Assembly: GCA_001692895.1 (NCBI GenBank) | Contig: KV748218.1 | Location: 930,001 to 994,000, forward strand | Direction of reading: 5' to 3' | DNA length: 64,000 nucleotides | DNA from: Cenococcum geophilum 1.58 | Lineage: Eukaryota; Ascomycota; Dothideomycetes; Gloniales; Gloniaceae | Part shown: positions 20,650 to 30,719 of the stretch, in pieces | How the letters are laid out: each line of letters opens with the position of its first letter | How positions within the stretch are numbered: position 1 is the stretch's first letter | The notes under the pieces: generated by a model | Seen by the model: only the letters and a program-made list of their open reading frames with translations | What the model was told of the DNA's origin: nothing | The model's database searches: none | Position numbers and translations under genes: made by a program

Positions 20650-23600
20650 TAAGAAATTTCTAGGGACTCCCTTTTAACCTAACCTTTAACTTATATATAT
20701 AGAGTATTTATATTAATAAACGTCTCTAATGCCTTGTTTGGGTTTGCCTTCGTTATTATATCTACCGGGTTATCTTAGCTATTAATCCATTAGATCTTAA
20801 AGAGTTCTTAATACTTATAGAATTGCTAAAGTGCTATAATATTAATTATAAGGCGCTTCTCCTTTGTGGTACTAAGCTTAACTAAATACTTATAGAGGGA
20901 ATATAAGTCGGTGTATATAATTATAGGGATAATAGAAAGTTTAAGTCGATCTATAATTATCTTTAGGGTAGTTCCAATTGTAATTGCTATATTAACTCCG
21001 CTAACTATTCTATATATCTCTAACACTAAAATACTTTAGGTAACGCGCTTACTTTTAGTTAAGCTCTAATAAATAAAATTGCCATAGATTATAAAGTTAT
21101 TCTCTCTAGTAAATTCGTTTGTAATAATAATCTTATATCCCAACTAGGAGCTAAAATCTTTATTATTTATAAATAATCTATTAACAAATATAAAGAGCTT
21201 AGCGGTAGGAAGATTAATAGGCATATAGAGTAGTCCCCAATCGAGATGGTTTATTTACTAGAAAAAACGCTTATTTAGGGTAAGAACATCATCCTTAGTT
21301 AGTTTCTAGTGTTAAGCCGCAATAAAGAGATTAAATAAAGCCTTAGGTTAATAGATAGAAGCAATATAAGCTTCGCGAGCACGTTGCTCCATATATCCTT
21401 ACTTTGGAGAATTAATATTAATAACGTCGATCTTTTTATCTTAACCCTTCTAGCGTAAAGCAATAGAATCCTCGTTTAGGGAGAGGATGCATCTATTAAA
21501 GAGTAATAGTATTATTAAGTTAAGCTTTTCCTTTAGCTTTGCTATAAGATTTGCCTTTACTAGCTTATCCTCTTTAAGAGCTAAGAATTGGTCGTCTTTT
21601 AAGATAATTATATTATTAGTTTATATACCAATAATTCTAAATAGGGTTCCTGTAGTTATAATAAGGAAGCAGGGATTAAATATAGAAGTAGTTATTAAAA
21701 GCTTCTCTTTATAGTGCTTGCTGTAGGTAGCCTACTAGTGAGTTCCTGCCTCTGCGATTCTATATAATAGCTTAAGCATAACTATAATTGTATCTTTAGG
21801 ATACTAGTGGCGAATTTGCTCCGGAAGGTATGCCAGTATTAAGCGCTAAAGGGGCGTCTCTAATTAAGTGTAGGCTTAAGTAATATCTCGCAAATAAACC
21901 GCCATTCCGTTCTTTATTAAGGAGGGAGCTAGCGTAACAATAACTTACTAACTAGCTCGTTAAATTATAAGAGATTATATAAGAATTACCTCCTTACTAT
22001 TATTGTTATGACCTTAGATAATAAGCCTTAATTTCTCGAATAGGGCGTTAGTAGCTTTGCCCTTAATCTTGTTAACTATTCTTAACTTAAAGATGCGAAC
22101 TCCATCGAACTTAGTAGGGTTATACTTCTCGAATTTAAAGACTCCTCTTACAATAAGACTATCGATCTCCTGCTTATCAGATACTTAAAAAGGAGCTCCT
22201 GGAGTTATAATATAACCTTCCTTTTAAAGCTGTTTTGCAAGTTTAAAGTTAGCCTTCTCCTTAGCTGTTATAAAGGCCATTAATAACTTAACTTTATTCT
22301 TAATGGTGGTAATAAATTGTTCTTTAAAATTAATAAAATATTGGTAATTTTGTAATCTCTTTAGGCAACCTCTGCCGCGTTATAGTTATAGCGCATCTAC
22401 TATAATTATATTAGGATCGTAGTCGCCTTCTAGAGTATATTAATCGTAGTTCTCTTCTAGGGCATCTTCTAGGGCATCCTATAAAGGCTCGGAATTGTTA
22501 TCTTTATAATAAGGCTTAATAATAGTTAAATGGAATTAAGTAGGTCCGTAAGGCATCTAAATAGTATAAGTTTAACTATTAATTATAATGAGTTGGTGTA
22601 GGCCTAACTATTCTCCCTTTTTACGCCATACGCGTACCTTAGACTGAAGTAGCAGGTCGAGCGTAGTCGAGGTATTTAGGCTATTTCTTATTCCTAGTGC
22701 GTTATTGACCTAGCGTATGGCGTAGAGACGTCGCACCTCCTTTATTGTCTTGCGAATAGCCTTAGCTTATTATATAATAAAGGGAGATGGTAGAGAATCG
22801 TTAGTTATTTAAGGGTAGGCGCTAAAGACTAGTAACGTAGGTATGAGTCTATTTAGGCTAGCGGAATTATTAATAGCTTTAACAGCTATTTATAAGGTAA
22901 GTTCTTTACTAGCGTCCTTTAGTTCTAAAGAGATAATCTTATATACGCGGCGTAATGGCGTGTAATATTATTCTACTTTTCTAATACTATTATGTGCCTT
23001 AATAGGGACTTCCTTAACCTTAATTGCTATTGCCTTTATTTATTATTAAAACTCTATAGATAAGAAGTTCTTTTCTATATTATGGATAATTTAATTAGGG
23101 GGTCCTAAATAGATATTAATCTAGTATAATTAAAGGGTCTCTTATACGTTTCTAGCTAATATATCTTTTAAGAAACGCGCGGCTTAAAAGGAGGTTAAGA
23201 AGTTAATAACTTAGAGTACTAGTTTGCCGCTAAGATATATAACGTTAATAATAATATAAAAGTTAAAGTTATAGTTATCTTTAAGGGTAAACTTAAATCG
23301 GCTAGGGGACTTTTAGTTTATTTAGCAGTAATAGCAATACTTTATAAGATGCTTAATTGCTTTAACCTTAACTTTATAGCCTGCTTACTAAAGAACCCTA
23401 AGCAATCGATAAATAGATAGGTGGCTAAAATAATGGTATAGTTGGCGTAATTCCAACTTAGTTAAGTGGCTCTAAGTAATACTTTTTTTTAGTTAATAAA
23501 GGAGCAACTAGGGGTGACCCTACTTATATATAACGGGCACCTAATTATCTCCCTAAATAAGTATATTTTTAAGGTTATTAAGCCTAACGCCTAACTTATT

Positions 23601-25556
23601 TATATCTTTAATATAAAATAGAAACGGAGTATTTATAGGAATAATGTAAAAACTAATATACCCTAAGGGGGTTTAAACCCTAATTGTGCTAAGAGAGATT
23701 ATAGTACCTTTGCTAAAACGAATTGTATACTGGCCTGCTATTAAATAGTTAATTTAAACAGAGCTATTAAGCTGCTAAAGGGCTTAAACTTAAGGTTCTC
23801 CTACTATAGATACTCCTGTGGCTCTAGTATCTAGCATAATACTATAAAAGACGTTCGCCGAGTATCTGTCGTTAAAAGAAAACGCGGAGCTTTTCTTTGG
23901 CTTGTTAAAGATATCTAACTTCGTAATAGAATGGAGCGTAGATTAGTTATTAAGGATAGCAACGGTTTATATGCCATTTACCTTACCATACTTAGTAAAG
24001 TATTGGTTAGGTAAGTAGTCCTTAATTTCTATATCTATAAGGAGCTGTTTAGTCTCATTAACCTTACCCTTAAGGTCTTTTACGCCTTTATATTAAACCA
24101 GAAAGCTTTAGAAGTAGGCCGCAGTAACCTTATAATTTTTAACATTTCTTATACTTTAATGGAACTTATTATATACCTCTTTTCGCTTATTAAGGGAGTG
24201 TCTAGTTAACTAGTAATTTAGCTTCTTATAAACGTAGCATTTCTTCTAGTAATTACTTTAAAATAAACCTCCATGAGGACCTCTATAATTACCTTATAGT
24301 TAACATTAATTATACCCTCTTCCGTATTCCCTACCACGGCCACTATATATTTAATTAGTCTAGTTATAATCATGTTAGTCGGGAATACTTAGTTAGGTAG
24401 GGTTTTTAGTATAGAACTATTAAGATTCTTATGTTTATATTATAGTACCTATAGCAGAGCATAGCTTAGTATATACTTCTTTAAACGTATCTATAGGTTT
24501 ATATAGCGCTAAGTTGCACTTAGGAATGCTATAGCATGCTAAGATAACCTGGTCTTTTAGGCTATTCTTATTTTAGTAAGTTTTAATAAGGCTATATTAG
24601 ATTTTTTAAAGTTTATTAAAAAGTAGTTAAAGGCACTTTAAACAAGTCTTTATTGGGTTAGAAGCAATAACTCTTTAGAACATAGTCTCCCGCTATTTAG
24701 ATATATAAAGTTGGTAATTTTTATTAGTCTTAAAGTGGGCTCTAGTAAGCTAAAGCATTGCATTAAAGTTATAGTTTTTACCCATAATATAATTATAATA
24801 GAATATTGCCGCCTGTCCCTTTAATATAACAGAGAAAGCGTAATGGTACTAGTGGCGTTAAATTTTAACCTTATTGCAATAGTTATAAAAGATCTATAGT
24901 TTTGCTCCAAGTATATTATATAGTTCTCCTCTAAACTTCTTCTCTTTGTCTAAATATACCTTTATTAGATTTATAACTTCTTATAGTAAAGGCTTACCGG
25001 TTAGCTAGAGTAGAGGAGGTAGAGGTGAAGTAACTCTAAGTAGGAGAGTACCTTTAGGTGAGAGAGCAGCTTTAAGTAGGGGGTTAGTATTTTAGGGGTT
25101 TTAATATAAATTAAAGTTGCCTTCTAAAGAATATGGGTTATTTTTAGGTTTCCGTAGTTAATATATAATCTCAGCTTCCGTTTATATTAGTTCTTCTATA
25201 CTAGTAATAACAGCCTAAATATTACTAGTAATTGGGTTACCGTTCTTAGTAATATATACCCTATTCCTATAAAGGAAGTCTTAAAAGTCCTAAACAATAT
25301 TAACGTTGCTAAGTGCCTAGGTATTAGCAGTCTATCCTATAAAATCCTCCCTAAAATACTCCTATAGTTATAAGTCAGCGTAGTATCTATTTTAGTAGAA
25401 TATAATATAGTATAGGAGAAAGCCGTTAACTTATTTTGCGGTATAAATTGTTATATTAAAGGCGAATTCGTCCCAATCTTTATTAATGAGTTTTGTGTGC
25501 TTAGCTACCCCTAGTAGTAAGGAGTCTTTCTAGTTATTTAAGGTAGGCGTAGCCAT
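20650..25556 (-). pseudogene. Copia copy 1 gag-pol remnant
   Basis: Polyprotein with gag, protease, integrase, RT and RNase H. Starts at ATG 25556-25554 (MATPTLNN then a TAG). The RT portion (about 21,300-22,500) reads LAPSLIKNGMAVYLRDITQA and AYLPEQIR; the YVDD-type box is TNN near 21,609-21,632, so both aspartates are lost. RNase H at about 20,826-21,026 is the best preserved stretch (66 codons open, IPIIIYTDLYSLYKYLVKL, followed by TTKEKRLIINIIAL). In-frame TAG/TAA throughout. Integrase and protease limits are approximate. Confidence 0.8.
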
Positions 25557-25961
25557 GTTTTTAGAGGGAGGGAAGTATTATTAGTATAGGGATTGTCATT
25601 TAGTACGCGTTCGTGATATATATTTGTCATTTAGCACGCGTTTGTTATTTAGTACACATTTATAACGTATATTTGCGGTTATAGGGCTTAGGACTAGTTC
25701 TAGCCTTAAATCGCGAAGACTTATAAAGCGTATTATTCTGCGTAATGGACGTAAGAATTCATAATTTTAGAAAGGCTTAGGACCAGTTCTGGCCTTTAAA
25801 TCCTTAGATTTGTGGAAGAGTTCTATTTAAGGTTTAGGACCAGTTCTAACCTTAAAAGACAGCTTTCTCTAGCACAAGTAGCACTGGTATAGTGGCTCGT
25901 CTTTTCTTGGTAGAATACCTAGCTATTCTGTGGTATAACAGTGAAGTTAACTACTAATTAG

Positions 25962-26178
25962 TGTTGGTTACACAAGGGGGTATTACGTAGCTACGGTTCG
26001 TAGATAGTATGATAATTATTGTTGTATTCTTCTTAAAGAAAGGGGTAAGGAACTTAAGGTTCTTCACCACGCTAGTGCCGCGGCGGCACGTGATGGCAAC
26101 TTGCCGCACGTAACGGTAACTTGCCACACGTGACGGCAATATGCCTCATATGGTGACTATTTGCCTTTATTCCCAACA
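25962..26178 (-). repeat. Copia copy 1 LTR (5' LTR)
   Basis: 217-bp direct repeat of 20092-20308, less RIP-mutated (keeps cggcacgtgatggcaacttg). Followed by target duplication GGTTT. Confidence 0.92.
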
Positions 26179-26999
26179 GGTTTAGAACTGGGGTAATATT
26201 AATTTAAATTCGTCTAATTATAATGATAAGGATAGTAAGGGCGAGTATAAGGATAGTAAGGATCTAAATACACCGCGCGGCACAGTTAAATGGAGCCTAT
26301 TTAGTACGCTAATTAATAGCTAAAGCCCTACTCCTATACCGGGTGTATTAACGCCCTTAACGCCCTTAACGCCTTCGCAATCCTCCTTAGTATCCTTATT
26401 AATATCATTATCTTCCATAAGCTAATCTCCCTTACCTACGCCTAGCGTAACAGAAAAAAGGGCTTAAAATACTAAGAAAGTAAAGAGGCTAAAGTTAATA
26501 AAGCGGTTAACAAAGAACGCGGCTAAGGCTGCTAATTAAAGCCGTCTGTTAAAGACATTAGCGGTAATAGAAGCTTTAAGTAAGAGTATTAGCAAGGTAG
26601 CGGCGACATTTAAATTATTAAAGATAACGCTATTAGTAATGCATAGCTCACTAATTAAAAAGGCTGTGGGCAGCTTTATTTATAATTTTAAGTACCTTCC
26701 TACTATTAATTAGCAACTTATTCTAAAAGGATTTAAGGTTAAAAGTAGGACCTATATCTTTAATTTGCTTACTGATAAAGCTTAAAAAGGGTATATTAAG
26801 CAACTAGTAGTTAATATAAAACGGCAGCAGTTATATATTAAATAATTAAGGTCCTTTAGTAGAGGATTAAAGGTTGGTAGTAAGTTAAAGAATTAATATA
26901 ACATTAATTTTAGCTCTAGTTCCTAAGAGGTGTAGGTAAAGTAATTAATCTATAGCTAAATAACCTATTACAACTTTTTTAATAGTGGTGTTGTATGTA

Positions 27000-28430
27000 T
27001 TTTTAGGTACTTAAATACTATACTAACAGATAAATTACATCTGCTGCTTCGGTCTTTATAAAGATAGGTAATATTACTACTAAAATTAAATATTGTCTTC
27101 CTCCAGAACTTCTAGGACTTCTTCTTTAACTATACCTAAGCCTTATAGCTAGAACGTCCTAATACTACTCCCACATTATATCTACTATATCCTCCCGCCG
27201 CTGGCTTATTACTTACTTACTAATATTATAAGAAACCGTACAGTTGTCGGTATCTAAATTGTCCTTACTTTTATAACCATACTTATCCTTATACGGATTA
27301 CAGCTATTTTAGTTTAGAAAGTTATAAACCGCCGTTAACGCCTATATAATCTTTACCTACGTCTTCTAGGTATAGCCTCTATGGCCTTTATTAAATATTA
27401 AAAAGCGCGCTTTAAGTATACTAAATATACGCTTAATAACATTCCTTAAGGACATATGGCGTAGGCTAAATAGTTTATACTTATCCTTTAGCCTCTACCT
27501 TATACTAGCCTACTCTTTTAAATAATATCTAACCTTTTAATATAGTACTAGAACCAAAGGATTATTAGCTATATATTTAGCGTCTGCTAAATAGTATTTT
27601 TCTAGTAGTATATAAAAGCCTTAATCCTTCGCAAAACTAAGTACCCGGCCATCGTATACAGAGCCTTCCCACCCGGGTAAAATATACACGAAGTTTATAT
27701 CAAAATTGCACGCCACAAGCACGTTCTGCGATATCCAGCCCTTTCTATTTCGCCATGCCAATTGCTTAGCTACTGGCACTAAAATAGGCACATGCAAGCC
27801 GTCAAGCGCGCCTATACAGTCACCAAAAAAAGGCCATATTTTATTGTTAGATTTAATCCGTTCGGGTGTATAACTAGGCAGTAGTTTAATGATATCTTTA
27901 TACAGCTTATATAGAGTATTAAGAACTTTATAAAAAACGCTTATATAGGTAAGTTCTGGTCCTTTATAACTTTAAATATTAACTACCTATAGGCTAATTG
28001 TACGAGTTAAATGTTAAAACTCCTACCTAACCATTCTTATACTTAGCCCCCCCCTATATAGCGCTATAAATATTATTAGCTTCTACTCCGCTGATATACA
28101 TTCCTATAGGCGTAATTTATATTTATTAACTAGCCGATTAAGCAGTAATTTAAACGTCCTTTGGTCCATATAGGTAAGTGTTTTAATCGCCTTAGGAGGA
28201 CCGTATAATAGCTCTACTATTGTTGCCTTACCGCGCAAAGGATCGAATATCTGCTAGCGCTTGCTATTCGATATAGGAAGGTTTTTCGTACCTTTAATAA
28301 GTACGTAAAACAGCGCCAGTAGCGCATAGAGGCCTGCGTACACTGCTTTAGATATATAAGGCTTTATACTTAAGGGTAGTAAAAATCACGTAATCCTTTA
28401 AAAAAAACATTACAATTAAGGTCGGATTAA
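27000..28430 (-). pseudogene. PIF/Harbinger DDE transposase remnant
   Basis: DDE_Tnp_4-type transposase that cuts and integrates the element. Best preserved part, about 27,640-27,860, has no stops for some 70 codons: FGDCIGALDGLHVPILVP (first catalytic Asp, codon 27803-27801), WRNRKGWISQNVLVACNFD, LPGWEGSVYDGRVL (second Asp, codon 27653-27651). Further on the third acidic position is replaced: RNVIKRIF near 27,440, where the family has RNVIERIFG, a GAA/GAG to AAA/AAG change expected from RIP. The N-terminal part to about 28,430 is broken by many stops. Both limits are approximate. Confidence 0.8.
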
Positions 28431-28436
28431 TCGAAC

Positions 28437-28788
28437 AGGTTGCCTAGGTCGCCTAGGTGGACATATAGGACCCCCCCTTTTAAACAGAGGGTGCAGGTAG
28501 GATTCCACCTATTTAACGGCCCAGGTGGGTAAATTCGCGCAGTCTATACTACTTTTGGCTATGTAATCGCGGGAAGCGCAAGGACGTTGAACAGGCCAGG
28601 TGGAATATTAATTTCAGCTGCCAAGACGACTTAACAGGTAGAAATCGAACAGGTGAGGTAAACAAAGCAGCTCCTACCTGTTGGATATTTGATCGACCTG
28701 GAAATATTGACCTGTTCGTTCCAGGTGGGTTTTTTAGGCAACGAACAGGTGGGCGCGATCAGGTGAAAAAAAGTTAGTAAACCAGCCC
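28437..28788 (-). repeat. Harbinger right TIR and subterminal CAGGT motifs
   Basis: About a dozen motifs in both orientations (cgaacaggttgcc, gcccaggtgggt, gacctgttcg, cgaacaggtggg, gatcaggtga) before the TIR at 28762-28788. More numerous than on the left. Confidence 0.65.
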
Positions 28789-28935
28789 TAACCAAGGCGA
28801 ATCTTCAGACCAAAAAGGTCCTTGCGTGTAGCCACAGCCGTTCGCTACAATTACTATGTGTAGTTGGTGGCGATTTGGCGAAATTAGATGGCGCGCAGCG
28901 AATTTGAATGCCGCCACAAAGTTTACCTCAGCAAG
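28789..28935. repeat. Repeat body resumed and third foldback arm
   Basis: 28841-28896 (ttcgctacaattactatgtg onward) is a diverged inverted counterpart of 18777-18817. With 18777-19015 it defines a small repeat with inverted ends into which Harbinger inserted. Confidence 0.55.
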
Positions 28936-29027
28936 CTCAGACCATAGAATCAATTAGCGGACATACGTATATCCGTAAGCGGATATCGCTAACCTTTTTT
29001 GTCAAAAAGTTGATTGTATGGTCTGAG
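28936..29027. mobile_element. Miniature inverted repeat, 92 bp
   Basis: Ends CTCAGACCATAGAATCAA and TTGATTGTATGGTCTGAG pair at 17 of 18 positions. An inner stem TTAGCG/CGCTAA is also present. Target duplication unclear. A similar unit lies at 30332-30424. Confidence 0.5.
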
Positions 29028-29246
29028 AGACTTTCGCAAGGTTTCTTAGGCGATTCGACTTGTTTTGTATGTAGAGCAGTCACCTTCTTTAACGAAATTG
29101 ATCTACACCTCTACAACAGCTACTATCTCAGAAATACCGTCAAATTGATCCGCAGAAGCAGCTCTATAATCGATCAATATATCTACCCCATCAGCTCCCG
29201 CGATGTCAAGCAGAAAGCGCCGCCGAACGGGCGATTCGCCTACCCA
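29028..29246. other. Low-RIP spacer before the array
   Basis: Normal composition. A + frame beginning at ATG 29203 (MSSRKRRRTGDSPTQ) runs into the array and encodes repeated ALHE. I do not treat it as a proven gene. Confidence 0.4.
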
Positions 29247-29792
29247 GGCTCTGCACGAGGCTCTGCACGAAGCTCTGCACGAAGCTCTGCACGAAGCTTT
29301 GCACGAAGCTCTGCACGAAGCTTTGCACGAAGCTTTGCACGAAGCTCTGCACGAAGCTTTGCACGAAGCTCTGCACGAAGCTCTGCACGAAGCTCTGCAC
29401 GAAGCTTTGCACGAAGCTCTGCGCGAAACTCCGCACAAAGCTCTGCATACGGAGGCTCTGCACGAAGCTCTGCACGAAGCTCTGCACGAAGCTCTGCACG
29501 AAGCTCTGCACGAAGCTCTGCGTACGGAGGCTCTGCACGATGGTTCTGCGTACGACGGTTCTGCATACGACGGTTCTGCGTACGACGGCTCTACTACGGA
29601 GGTTCTATATAAAAGCTTTGTGCAGAGCTTTGTGCAGAGCTTTGCGTAGAGCTTCGTGCAGAGCCTCCGTACGCAGAGCTTTGTGCGGAGCTTCGTGCAA
29701 AGCTTCGTGCAGAGTTTCGTGCAGAGCTTCGTGCAGAGCCTCGTGCAGAGCCTCCGTACGCAGAGCTTTGTGCGGAGCTTTGTGCAGAGCTT
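29247..29792. repeat. Inverted 12-bp minisatellite (gctctgcacgaa)
   Basis: Left half 29247-29540 is about 24 forward units (gctctgcacgaa, some gctttgcacgaa); a centre of ggttctgcgtacgac units follows to about 29600; right half 29615-29792 is the reverse complement unit (ttcgtgcagagc). The whole could fold into one large hairpin. Because the unit is a multiple of three and stop-free, most frames on both strands are open; these ORFs are a by-product. The unit equals array 2 at 5291-5652. Confidence 0.85.
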
Positions 29793-30290
29793 TTATATAC
29801 GGAGCCTCTATACAGCCTATCCAAACAGTAACTACCTAAGGTACTCCACACATCCGTAATAAACCAAATAGCCTTATTAATCTTATATAGCTTCTACCTC
29901 TCTATATAATAAGTTTTAGTAGTAGTATATAGTAGATTTACCTAGATATCTATAACTTAGTGGTTAGTATAATAAGGTTTTAATAGGTATATTACACACT
30001 ATAACGCGGACGCTATATATCCGCTAGGCTATAATAGGTTCTTTAGGGTGGCTATTATAAATCTATACGGGTTTTATATATATTAGCTAGCGTTTAGTAA
30101 AGTTATATAGAGTTTTACAATCCCTAATAACGCGTTTTTTTTTTTAACGAAAATGATTATAAGACCTGAAAATACCTAAGTAATAAAAATGATATATTCT
30201 AAAAGCCTAGGTTCTGTTGTATAATCGATTAACTTTAGGAAATAATATAAAATACTGGTGTTGAGTTATTTTAATATCCGTAACCTCCGC
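29793..30290. other. AT-rich, RIP-like DNA
   Basis: TA-rich with no readable frame. Includes a short direct repeat of gcggacgctatatatccgc type near 30,006 and a T run at 30,137. The boundary to normal composition is near 30,290. Confidence 0.55.
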
Positions 30291-30331
30291 AACGCGGATT
30301 TCGCCGGAATACTAAGAAACTTTGGATATGT

Positions 30332-30424
30332 GGCTCAGACGTGATTCTGGTGGTTTCGCACAAATGTAGTTAGTCAGCTTGCGGACCGATTGAAAATCCG
30401 CACCAACAGAATCACGTCTGAGCC
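30332..30424. repeat. Inverted repeat upstream of the P450 gene, 93 bp
   Basis: GGCTCAGACGTGATTCTG at 30332 and its exact inverted copy ending 30424, with gtggt/accaa extending the stem with one mismatch. Resembles the MITE at 28936 in length and in the terminal CTCAGAC. No clear target duplication, so it could equally be a promoter palindrome. Confidence 0.55.
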
Positions 30425-30484
30425 TGCTGAGGTAACCACAAAGTAGTGCTCACTTTCCAGTCGGCATATCGGTTCCTCCGGCGC

Positions 30485-30505
30485 CCCGATGCACAGAGCA
30501 TCGGG
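30485..30505. promoter_or_regulatory. Perfect hairpin in P450 upstream region
   Basis: CCCGATGC / GCATCGGG with 5-nt loop acaga, about 215 bp before the start codon. Role unknown. A direct repeat ctcctcactgtat lies at 30662-30686. Confidence 0.4.
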
Positions 30506-30719
30506 CCGAGAAGCTCATGTGATAAAGTGGATATGCTGACGTTAGGCCGTTTCCCTTGAAAGTTGACTCTTTCATATCTCTTATCACCTACTATATCGTT
30601 GAATAGTGTTTAGCAACATAATTTCACTTTCTTTGTTCCCGAAGTCCCTCCTCACTGTAATCTCCTCACTGTATCTCCTCACTGTATCCCTTTTCGTATA
30701 CTCAAAAACAAAGTCAACT

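Larger units (their letters stand above)
20092..26178 (-). mobile_element. Ty1/Copia retrotransposon, copy 1
   Basis: 6,087 bp with two 217-bp LTRs and target duplication GGTTT (20087-20091 and 26179-26183). The coding direction is minus, with gag near 25,550 and integrase before RT and RNase H, the Copia order. Inserted in the Harbinger Myb gene. RIP-mutated, less severely than Gypsy A. Confidence 0.92.
19308..26845 (+). pseudogene. Harbinger Myb/SANT-like DNA-binding protein, split by Copia
   Basis: Second protein of PIF/Harbinger elements, thought to bind element ends and assist the transposase. Exonic parts 19308-20091 and 26184-26845 join across the Copia insertion to 1,446 nt, exactly 482 codons, ending at TAA 26843-26845. 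The expected start ATG reads ATA at 19308, followed by RTFF and GDDNEPIEASPVNTAAS. Pro/Ser/Thr-rich N terminus; Myb/SANT-like domain (Myb_DNA-bind_3 type) about 19670-20060 with FLEYIKLL, FKATNYANAITYIK and the terminal PIYYK.LTELL; low-complexity middle with Asp/Lys and Thr/Pro runs; basic, alanine-rich C terminus. Several TAG/TAA at CAR or TGG positions. Domain assignment is by pattern. Confidence 0.68.
19019..28788. mobile_element. PIF/Harbinger DNA transposon, split by a Copia element
   Basis: TIR GGGCTGGTTTACTAACTTTT at 19019 and its inverted copy ending 28788; TAA duplication at 19016-19018 and 28789-28791, the canonical 3-bp Harbinger target. The paralogous repeat at about 62,327 shows the empty site (agctaacctaggcg). 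Net length without the Copia element is 3,678 bp. It carries the two genes typical of Harbinger elements, a Myb/SANT-like protein on + and a DDE transposase on -, converging. Confidence 0.9.

Noticed and set aside
28908..29839. Overlapping long ORFs on both strands (ALHE, SARS, QSFV, RAEL repeats)
   Set aside because: All are translations of one stop-free 12-bp unit; no flanking domain or splice evidence supports any of them.
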